From positions 496,001 through 560,000 of the forward strand of contig OZ237747.1 of the NCBI GenBank assembly GCA_965178125.1: a stretch of DNA of 64,000 bases, given 5' to 3'. Positions 22,469 to 32,034 of this stretch are shown here, piece by piece. Positions within the stretch are counted from its first letter, which is position 1. Each line of letters starts with the position of its first letter. The position numbers and the translations under genes are program-made. The notes below the pieces were generated by a model. That model saw only the letters and a list, made by a program, of their open reading frames with translations. It was not told where the DNA came from and did no database searches. The stretch comes from Bilabrum cf. latius. Its lineage: Eukaryota; Bigyra: Bicosoecida; Bigyra; Bicosoecida.

Positions 22469-24047
22469 TCACGGTGTGATAATGTGCACCAGCAGTAGGA
22501 AGACAGCCAGCACCACGAGCAGCACGGACACACACATCGTAAAGCTCATGGGCGCCTCTGCGGCCTCGTGCAGGTATCCGACCCCCTCTTTCACGGCATC
22601 GTTGGCCTCCTCCGTGTCTACCTCGATCTGCTGGATGACCTCGTCTTGCATGTGCACTTGCTCCGAGAAAATACGCATTAGCTCGGCCACATCGCTCGTG
22701 CTCTGCTCAATTCGACTGCGATGGGCGTGCAAAGATAGATCCATTGAGCAAGTGGAACAGCCGAAGCACGCGGTTAAAGTCGCCAATCAAGCTAAATCAT
22801 GCTATCCTGCCAGCCTATGAAACGCACAGGCACGTCAGCAGAGCCGAGGCCTACTCACGCAGCATCATTATCAGCCTGCTCCGATTCCACAGCAACCGCG
22901 ACCGCTTGATCTGCCCGAGCCTAAACTTCCTCGCTGGAGTACTGGAGCGACACGCTTGGGCCTGCCGGGCTGGGGGCGCCACCGGGTGGCAGCCGTGTCC
23001 CGTCACCCTGACGCCCCCCGCGCCCTCCTTTTGCACCCTCAATCAAAGATGGATCGATTGCAGCAGTCGACCGGTGGCTGACTTGCACGTCTCTAGCGCG
23101 ACTGCTATGGTCGCTCTGCTTCTCCGCTCCAATGCACAGCCTTACGCCTGTCCCTGAGCTCACCCATGAATCACTGGAGCCTCTGTTGGTGACCGCCTAG
23201 TCCCCGTCAGCCACATATACGTCCTTTCCGATCGTGTCTAATCTGTACAGCAAGGGAACTTCAACACTGACACCTTTCATGAGCCCCAGGGCGCCACCGG
23301 CAACAGACTCGAGCCGTGCGCTCTCGCCGCTTGCTTCAATGCCCGCGCCAGAAGCATGGCCCCACGCAGCATCCGCGGCATTTGTACATGCAAAAGCAGG
23401 CTCTGGGCAGAGCTCAAACTGGGCTGTGACGGATGTTGATGCCTGACTCCGCTAAATTCGACGTAGCTGGTTGGACAATGCTTGGAGCCTCTGCGAGCAC
23501 GATGGTCGAAACTGCCGCTTCCATGGTGCGTCAGACTCAAAAAGACCAGATGGGCCCACACAGCGATTTTCTCACACCCAACAGATTTCCAAGTATTGAT
23601 TCGTAGTGCGCAGTCCTGGTGGATGCAGCAACAGACTGGCCGGTTGCCCGGATGGCCAGCATACCTGCAGCTAATCGCTGGCGCTCGTTACCAGCCAATG
23701 ACGCTACATCCTGCAAGTCCTTAATCATTGAGGATATTTCTCTGCGTATCTGGTGCTACTACGAATCAGGCGACCTGCGAATATCGACAAACTGGCCTAC
23801 AAACTCGCACCTGGCCTCACACGAAACCCAAGCCTGCTTGCAATCATGCATCTACTTACGCGTACCAGCCACAAATTTTTGGCGATAATGAGACGTAGTC
23901 ACGCCGAATTTCATCCACACAACTCTAGATCTGTCGTATAGATTGAGGCAAAGCGGTTGGTTGCAGTTGCGATCGGGCTGGTGCTGATATTTCCTTGTGC
24001 TTGACCAGACTCCGGAAATCTTGGCTGCGGTCATAAATGGCACCCAT
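22469..24047 (-). CDS. STX18: Syntaxin-18/Ufe1-like Qa-SNARE
   Basis: Four exons: 23860-24047 (ATG at 24047), 23576-23810, 22859-23490 and 22469-22715 (TGA). Introns of 49, 85 and 143 bp have GTAAGT, GTGAGA and GTGAGT donors. Exons sum to 434 codons and all phases agree. The N-terminal part has IRQI-TAG-SCVDEIRRDYVSLS, matching the syntaxin-18 helix ending in R-x-DY, then a helix with QIRREISSMIKDLQ. The SNARE motif starts near SSEEV-TAG-ARADQ, passes the layer residues in FSEQVHMQDEVIQQIE, and ends in one transmembrane helix and a short lumenal tail. Six TAGs lie at 23925, 23759, 23756, 23452, 23197 and 22921. At 22921 the family typically has Gln (SPEEIQ in human syntaxin 18). The protein would mediate retrograde Golgi-to-ER fusion at the ER. 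Confidence 0.85.
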
Positions 24048-24197
24048 TCTAGTAGATTAATGCACCTGCATGTTGCAAGGTGGTAAGCACGGCGCAGACC
24101 TATAATGATCATCTCGATAAACCGCTCGCAACTTCGAATTCATGCGACGCCGGGGTTCCACCCATACTGCAGGCAAGGGTGCAAAGCTATAAGAACC
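24048..24197. promoter_or_regulatory. 150-bp divergent spacer (syntaxin-18 / diacylglycerol lipase)
   Basis: This 150-bp spacer separates two divergent ATGs whose assignments are supported by N-terminal homology on both sides. It must contain both promoters and 5' UTRs and is therefore probably bidirectional. No defined box was recognised. Confidence 0.5.
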
Positions 24198-27100
24198 ATG
24201 CCACGTGTTGTGCTCTTTGGTCGACGTACCGCAGCGGTCGAGGACGATTACTTTCTTCCAGTCACCTGCCATGGTTGCCTGCGACTTGGCTGGTTTGCTT
24301 GCTTCGTTGTAGCTTTGCTGCACGCCCAAGACGACAATAGCAATTCTGAATGCGCCCCTTTCACGAGAATTAGTTTATGGATCCTAGTTGTTGCAAGTCT
24401 GGTCGGTGTTTTGCTGGATGTGTCGATTGCTGGCCAGGCGTGTCGAGGATCCATAAACTAGCCAGAGCTTCGTGCTTCAGTCCCAGTCTTGGCGCATGTG
24501 CATGTTGTCCAGTTCGTTGTCGAGTTAGGTGCTGCAATCACTGGAGCGTATTTGGCTTTTCACGAGCTGCAGCTGGACTGCGAGCCGGTTGCCAGCGATC
24601 TTACGCTCGTGACAACCATCCGAGCGGCGATTGTGGTTAAGCTAATCGTGACGGCACTCTACGGAATAGGATTTTCGCTGACCATGTGCGTTTCCAGTGA
24701 AGCGACGCTGCAAAGCCGCGACCAGGCAGCGGAGGATGTAGACGGGTACTACAACACGGCGGGGACCATCCGCGGCTGGTGCAAGGCGCTGGCTTGCTGC
24801 TGTTCCTTCGAGGACGACGACATATTCAACCGCGTTGGCACAGTCATGGCATCCGTATTTCACGACATCAATCGCGCTGGGCTGGGTGCCTCAGACCTGG
24901 GTGCCTCAATGCTGCTCGTACGGAAGGCGCAACTGGAGCAGAGGAGAGAAGACCCTCACGGGTTCGCCCTAGGCTTCATGAGCGGTGCAGAGGCAGCTGC
25001 TGCACCTGCAATATGGGGGGATCATTATGGTGAACCCGAGTGGAACCCCCACGGAAGTTCTACTGCGGGTAGTAGCAAGGAGCAGAACCTCCGTCTTAAA
25101 AGCGCCGGTCCCGTGGGTGGAAACGAAGCAGCAGCAACAGCTGCAGCTGGACCGGACACGTCCGGCGGGCACGTGCGGCAACGCCAAGGCAGCTACCGGG
25201 AAGAAATCGCTAGCAGTGGGGCAGCCGGGCACAGTAACTTCTCAGCGGGCACGCACCCATCCGTCGTGCGCATATCGAAGGCGTGGGTGGCCTGCTGTGC
25301 GCAACCGCCGGCCAGGGTGCCTTTCGGTGGATCTTCCAGGGAGACGGAGCAGCTAGTCAGAGTAGATTCGCGAGCCGAATTGCATGCTAACAGATTCTGC
25401 AGGCCTCTGGACGAGCAGAGCGACTGGGAAGTGGAGCTTCTTAGGCAGCAGGCCTATTACATGCCGTATGCTGTTGCAATCTACGGCCGGCTCCTGTACG
25501 GTTTTTCCAATGGGCCCCAGGCATTGTGCCACCCGCTTGGAACAATGGGCTGCTCCGAGTTAGTATCCTGCCACGGATACCTAGGAAACGCTGACCAGCT
25601 CGGCCCGAATGCCAGGCATGCCCTAAGCAGCATGCTGCAGATGCGGAGGCGCAGGCGGGACTCGGGCGACTACGAGCCGCCAGGGTCGAGCAAGAAACAA
25701 GCCGCAGAAGCCGGATCTCACCGCAACGGACACTCTGTAGCCTTAAAGGCAAGCGATCGGCCAGCTGCTGATCTGCTTCCGCGGACGGGCGCAGACGCCG
25801 ATTCCATCGCGCGACAGGACGGGATGCCGCTGCACAAGTTCGACGACTGCTGCCTTTGCGACACGACTGCAAACGTTTTGACTACAAAGTAGTCGCCCGG
25901 CACCGTGCTGTACGCAAGCTACGGTGGCAGCGTGTCCATGCGCCCATTCAGCGTGCAGGTAGATGAGGCCAGCAGGACGATTGTGGTGTCGGTCCGAGGA
26001 ACCCTGTCGGCCGAAGACGTCCTCGTCGATGCAGACGCGGAGCCGTTCGATATTCGAGACCAGCCCGAAGTGCGGCAGCTTACCCGCCCCAGTCATATTT
26101 CAATGGAATCGCCCACGGGAGAGCAAGCCAGCGGAGCAGCCCCGGGAGCGAGCATGCACACCGTGCAGCCGCTCCTGTCGGAAGCAGACCTGGAAAAGGG
26201 CGTGTACGTGCACCGATCTATGTGGCTAGCGGCTCGAAATATCGCCAACGTCATCGAGGAGGAGTGCCTGCTTGCAGCCGCCGCTGGCGTTGACTTGCAA
26301 TCAGGCGATGTTGAATCTGGCGATGCACCTGCTTCTGCAAGCTCTGCTGCAGGTTCAAAATCATTTTGTAGCGGCGCGGAAAAGACGCCAATGGGAGTCT
26401 TGGTGCTCGGCCACTCCTTGGGAGCCGGGGTGACTCAGATGCTCACGATCATTCTACGCGTGAGTACCTTGGTGCCTATCCACCCCGCGTCAGATTCAGA
26501 TTCCCCTGCTCGCCATTGCCCCTCCCTGTATCAGCTGCTCCTTTCTCGCATCGCAGGCAAAGTACCCACAGACCAGAGGTTTCGCGTATTCACCCCCAGG
26601 GGGGAGCGTGTCTCCCAACCTTGCGGCAGCACTTGCCAAGCGAGTGCTACCAGTGCGCAAGCTTTCGAGTTTGGGAACGGCTTCAACTGGGACGGCAGTC
26701 GGGCGTAGTGAGCATGCTCGTTCGCTGTTGCTCCCAACCATTACTAGTCTTGTGCTAGGTGATGACGTGGTACCTCGGCTGAGCATGCATGGAATCCTAA
26801 GGCTCAGGTGCGACATGCTGCAATCGATCATCAATGCACGCATTGGGAAGCCAAGGCTGTTGCTGCAGCAGAGCTGCAGCACTGCGATTGCTCTGACTGG
26901 CCTAGTGTGCTGTTGCAGCACACGTTCGTGCCAACCTGGACAAGTTTGTGACTGCTCCGCCGACCCCACTGTGGACCCCAGCGCTGCACATGGTGCTGCT
27001 CAGCCGCTGCAATCTGAGCACATTCGATAGCTGCAGTCATTGTTGCAGAAAACTAGGCGTCTCCTGAAGCAGTCGAATTCAGGCACCACGAGAGCAGCAT

Positions 27101-27456
27101 CGGGCACTTTGGAGTCGGCGCCTGCAGAGACAGCAGGGTCGCCATCTGGCGCGCAGTCTGCCGATAGCATGGCTAGACTGCAAGAGCGGCTGCTGCACCC
27201 TATGGTTCCTGCCGGCAGAATCATGCTGATGCGCAAGCTTGCCACTTCCACCGTGGCATGCTGCGACAGTGCGAGGGGCACGCGCGACTACGCACCGTAT
27301 TGGATTACACCAGCATACCTGGGTCGGATTCACGTCAGTGCTTTGATGCTGCGAGACCACCTGCCCGACGTTGTGGACAAGGTTCTCATAATGATGGCGA
27401 GGGGTATTACTGGTGAGGAGGTTCGAGCGAACGGGTGGTGGGCGCATTCGGAATGA
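24198..27456 (+). CDS. sn1-specific diacylglycerol lipase (DAGL family)
   Basis: Exon 1 is 24198-26459, the intron 26460-26556 (97 bp, GTGAGT...TCGCAG) and exon 2 26557-27456 (TGA); 1053 aa. TAGs lie at 24459, 25890 and 27028. The start is set by homology: MPRVVLFGRR followed by four transmembrane segments to about residue 165, as in DAGL-alpha. The class 3 lipase core runs from about residue 570. It has YASYGGSVSMRPFSVQVDE, VVSVRGTLSAEDVLVDADAE and the nucleophile elbow LGHSLGAG near residue 738. Across the intron come RGFAYSPPGGSVSPNLA and SLVLGDDVVPRLSMHG. A long Ala/Gly/Ser-rich insert of about 250 residues separates the membrane domain from the core. The enzyme hydrolyses diacylglycerol at sn-1 to 2-monoacylglycerol at membranes. 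Confidence 0.9.
24371..24460. repeat. 14-bp perfect inverted repeat inside the DAGL coding region
   Basis: TAGTTTATGGATCC at 24371-24384 is the reverse complement of GGATCCATAAACTA at 24447-24460, with 62 bp between. Both arms lie in exon 1 around a transmembrane segment. The right arm supplies two bases of the in-frame TAG at 24459-24461. It could form a stem in the mRNA. Confidence 0.75.
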
Positions 27457-27591
27457 ATCACCCTTAAAATTTGGATACCTACACTAACGATTCGCTAGTC
27501 TAAACGATATTATCCACAGAATACAGGTTTCGAATCTCGTACCATATTGATAGCAATTGGCAAGAGTTGGGAAATTCAGATGTGATCCAGG
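27457..27591. other. Convergent spacer (DAGL / SLC12)
   Basis: 135 AT-rich bases between two convergent TGA stops. Nothing specific was recognised. It must hold both transcript ends. Confidence 0.4.
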
Positions 27592-30500
27592 TCACAAGTC
27601 CTCAGTCACAAACTCTGTCCGTCCTGTAGCCCCCACTAGCACAGTGGGGGGCAGTCCACGAGTGAGCATGTCAATGGTCTGCAGGTACGCTGCGTCCTCT
27701 GCCACCGTGCGCCTGGTAGGGGTCTCGCGGCTCCCCGTCGCCCCAGTGCTGTCAATCTCAATGCCAGGCACAGCAGGCAGCGCCATGAAGCAGACGCACG
27801 TGCTCACGCAGTTGTATCGCACCTGCTCATTCACAACCGCGGGGTGCTCGCTAAGATACATTTCACCGTCCACAGACCCGTCAAGAGCGCCGTCCGTGGC
27901 CACGTGTAAGCCGGTGAAATTGGCAATCCCAGACCCGAACTGTGCTTTCGCCTCAGGTCTACCACCCGACCTCCCTTTCATCTGCTTGGACAGAGCCGCC
28001 GCGATGGGGTGCATTCTCCCGCCCTGCACTGGCAGCACAAGCACATCCGCTTCGAATCTGTACCTGTCTAGTAGGGCTTTAAGCTCTTCGCCCTCCCTCT
28101 CAACGTCGGATAGGCTCTCTACGAGGCGGACAACCCGCAGCGTCGTGTTTTTGCTCCACAAGTCCGTCCGCCGCAGCACAGTCGCCAGCTGCAAAGCCAA
28201 GCTGAGGCTGCTGGTTCTTGAGAGGGACTGCCTGCCAACCAACCATACGTCGACCCGCATCGCGCGAGTTTCCTCGGAGTTCCTGTCTGCGGCGTGCTTT
28301 TTGAATGCCACGATTAGGTCCTTATTTAGCTGCTCAAAGTTCCTGGCAATGAGAGCATGTCGGCCCATCCGGAGCGTGTCTCGCAGGCACCCGCAGAATT
28401 CAAAGGCCCCGTTCAGGGGGGGCTGCCACGCAGGCTTGCCGTCTGCCCCGACTAGCCCGTTCCTGTGAGCTCGCAGCAGCTCCATAGCGACTTTTCCGGA
28501 GGATCTTGGTGACGCCGCATGCGAAGCTCCTGCGACCACCGAGGCGGTGGCCGCCGCCCCGTCCTCCTTGCTCTTTGCTTCGTCGGAGGCCGTCGACATC
28601 ACTGTGCTCATCTCGACCCCGTTCGGGTCTCGGGAGGGCTCTTGCACCAGAGACGCGTGGGAAGCCTGCCTCTCCGCCCGCTCTGTGTCCGTGCTGATGC
28701 TCACGGAGGCGTCGGAGCTCGCCTGCCCCAGCTTCAGCCTGGACGCAGGGAGGGTCGGTGCGGACGCAGAGTTGGACACCAGGCCAGAGCTGCGCTTGGC
28801 TGCGAGCCTCGGCGTGTCTGCTGCCGGTGCCTCGCCCAGTAGCATTCTCCTCTGGATCCGCATGATGCTTGCAGCGGCACGCATCGCCTTGGCCTTCTTC
28901 GCCTGCTTGGCGCCCTTGTCCTCGGAGCAAGCCAGCACTGACCAGCAGTCCTCTTCGTCCTCGACCCCTAGCAACCCAGCAGGGGCCGCTCCCGGCCCAA
29001 CACCACCGCCCGCTGCCGACTGCTGGATGCCGCCTTCCAGACTAACTCCTTGCGGCACTTCGTCGTCGAGCTCATCGCCCACGTGGTCCCCCAGTGCAGA
29101 ACCATCGCCACCGTCGGACCAAAATCCGATGGCTCCATCGTCGATCGAGCCAAACCTGGAGTGCCTGCGGCTGCTCCCAGACCCGCGCCGCTGCCGCAAG
29201 CCCGAGAGAGCCTCAGCGGCGGCGGAGCCCGCTGCAGAGTTCCCATCATCCAGCTGAGGGAGGGCAAGCTTGACTGCAGCAGGTAGCTTCGAAGCCGGGA
29301 ACATCTCCTTCAGTTCTTCCAAAGAGTCTTCAAAGGCTGGGCTGGACCTGGAAGCTACCGAGTTGGCGCTGCTGCCATCTTCGCCGCCCTTGCCTTCCTG
29401 TTGGCGGCCGCTGGGACTTGTGCCGCCTAGCCCGGTGCTGATCAGCTGGTGCGCGTTCTCGATCCGAGCAGCAATGTCTTCTGAGAAGGGAAGGATCACG
29501 GTGTTCGGCTTCATGCCGCCGAGCCCGCTCACCATGGTCAGGTTCTGCGCCGCGGTTCGTCCGCTGGATCCCACACCAACCTCGGCAAACGCCTTGATGT
29601 TGAACGTGTCAATGTACTCGAGCCAGCGGTAGCGCAGCCGCGCCACACGTGGAGCAACAAATGCGAATGTAGTGGGCGCGTGGTGAGGAGAGGCCCCGTC
29701 GAGCCGCCGCACGTCATCGCCTAGTGCGGCAATTGCCTTGCTGTCACCGGAACCGGTGTCCGAATTGACTCGAACGGTGCTCCCGATGATGAACAGGCCG
29801 CCCTTCTTGAGGTTGTTGGAGAAATCGATGAGGTTCCTCACCGCCCTAGAGCAGGGATGCTGCACGAGCAGGAGGATGGAAGGCCTCCAGTTCTTCACGT
29901 GCTGCTTCCGCTCGTCCAGCACGAGAAGGAACTTGCGGACCTGGTGGAAGATGATCGCCTGGGACACGTCGCCCCAGCCGCTGCTAGGAGCCGTGTAGTT
30001 GATGTAGATGATCAACAGAATCACGATGATGATGGACACGCCGGCGTAGATGGGGCTGGACAGGAAGAGCAGCACCACGCAGGCCAGAGCACCTGCGAGG
30101 GCGGTGTGCCACGAGAAGTACTTGAACCTGGGACGGAAGTTCGGCGCACCTGCCAGCCGCAGGATGCAGCATGCGATGTTGACACTCGCGTAGACTAGCA
30201 AGAAGAATTCAGAGATCAGGCTGGCCACCGTGTCGAGGTTTCCAATGAAGATGCAGGCCTGTGCGATGCCCCAAGCGAGCAGAGTGGCGAAGATGGGCTC
30301 GTCGCCCTGCTGCGTGCCATACTTGAACGGCGACAAGAACCAGAACACGTTGTCCCTGGCCAGAGCCTGCATGATGCGACCAGATCCAACTAGGTTTCCG
30401 AGCGCGCTGGAGACCGTGCTAGCGAAGATGCCCGCGGCCACGATGTACCTTGAGAATGCCACGTCCTGCATGATGTTCAGGTTGCCCTGCAGGACATCCC

Positions 30501-31883
30501 GCTCCACGGTAGCCCCGATGATGACGATCAAGAGCGCGTAAACGATGATGGCGAAGGTGAGGGCGTTGAGCGTCCCCGATCCGATGCTCTTGCCAGGGTC
30601 CTCCAGGTCGCCGGACATGTTGGCACCGGCTGCGAGCACATGGGGGTGTACGGGGGCAAGGGAGCGCACGGAGAGATGAGAGAGAAAAAATCTGCAATGA
30701 AGCAAGCAATTGACAGCCATCACACCGACTAGTGTCTGTTGGACTGATGAGATCAGTACTCTACTTCAACAGGACTCACCCATCACCCCAGTCAGGGCAG
30801 GGAACACAACCACGAGGGTCGTGAATAGATTCAGCTGCTTCCCAGTGGATCCAACCGTGAAATCTACCCACAAATTCCCCGCTAGCGTCTCCCCACTCAG
30901 CCCCGTGTACCCCGGGACATACTTTGTGCTGTGGTTGGCGTCGGGGTCCCCCTCCTCTGAACCTGGGTACACGGCCCCGCGGACGAGGAAGGACAGAGCG
31001 GCCACCACGATGGATCCCATGAGGACGATGAAGATGCCCAGGTTCAGCTTGGAGAACACGCTCGCGCCCACCAGGGACACTCCGAGCAGCACCAGGAGTG
31101 CGACAGAGGCGTACAGCTTGGTCATCCACACCGACCCGCCGACGAGACTGGCCAGCTCCTCGGCGAAAGCCACCAGGTAGAATGTAATTCCCACGCTATT
31201 TGCAGCAAAAAACACGATGCCGATGGCCCCTCCGAATTCGGGCCCTAGCGAGCGGGAAATCATAAAGTAAGCGCCGCCGCCTCGCATGGTCCCGTTCGTG
31301 CTTATAGCGCTGATGGAAAGAACTGTGAGCAGCACCGCGGTGCCTGCCAGAAGAAATATTAGCAATGCGCCGAGCACACCGGCTGCGCACGAGTGAGCAG
31401 CGCGGAAAAAATAAGACAAAGGCTGTAGCGCCGCACCAGCCGACGCGCTCCACCAGTGGAAGTGAGTCGCGCAAGATTGCCGCGGACCTTGTCAGCTATG
31501 AACAGTCTTACCTTGTCCAACTGACCAAGGGAGGCGTAAGAACAAAATGGCCCCAAATATGGAGAGCAGACACGGCAAAAACACACCGTAAAACGTGGTG
31601 AGTTTATTCTTCTCCAGCTGCAATACGAGGCAGACGAAAGGGAAACGCCAGCGTCAAAGAACGCAGGCAATACGCTACCCAAGCACAATACTTGAAGCAC
31701 TCTCACAGCTGCTGGAGGGGAGTCTCCATCGGCTACTTTTGATATCGTAGACTCTGTCGCACTACCAGACTCTGCGAAGAATTGCTGTAAGCGCAGTCAA
31801 AAGATTCGATATTTAAAGTTTTGAACTACACGTACACGTCAGGTAGGAATTCAAATCATACCCTGGATTAAAGGACGCTGCAT
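27592..31883 (-). CDS. SLC12-family cation-chloride cotransporter
   Basis: Five exons: 31862-31883 (ATG, tentative), 31707-31771, 31512-31617, 30780-31382 and 27592-30629 (TGA). Phases agree and the sum is 1278 codons. Introns are 90, 89, 129 and 150 bp. Splice joins restore family motifs: LTTFYGVFLPCLLSIFGAI then LFLRLPWSVGQ-AGVLGALL across 31383-31511, and LTGVMAGANMSGDLEDPGKS across 30630-30779. SAISTNGTMRGGGAYFMISR is diagnostic of the family. About 12 membrane segments are followed by a 600-residue cytosolic tail with Ser/Gly-rich inserts. No TAG occurs in the coding sequence, unlike almost all neighbours. It would couple Cl- movement to Na+ and/or K+; the ion preference is not decidable here. 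It is divergently paired with kinesin-13. Confidence 0.88.
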
Positions 31884-32034
31884 CCTGGAGAACGGATGCA
31901 CGAAAGATGAAAACGATTTCAATGATGAGGTGCAACTGCAGTTGCGGAACCAACCGGATCGTATCGGCGGCGCCGAAGTTTCACTTTTTGCAGCCGTTCG
32001 AAAGCAGATCTTGGCGGGGCAATTTGACGTTGTA
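31884..32034. promoter_or_regulatory. 151-bp divergent spacer (SLC12 / kinesin-13)
   Basis: This spacer lies between the tentative SLC12 ATG and the first in-frame kinesin ATG. It contains TTTCACTTTTTGCAG (about 31978-31992), a good splice-acceptor match, so kinesin may have an upstream non-coding or short coding exon. The kinesin frame is also open upstream to 31825. Confidence 0.4.

Noticed and set aside
22059-22535. 158-codon minus-strand frame between permease and syntaxin
   Set aside because: It overlaps the syntaxin SNARE exon and permease exon in other frames, has no homologue I recognise, and lacks an ATG at its start.
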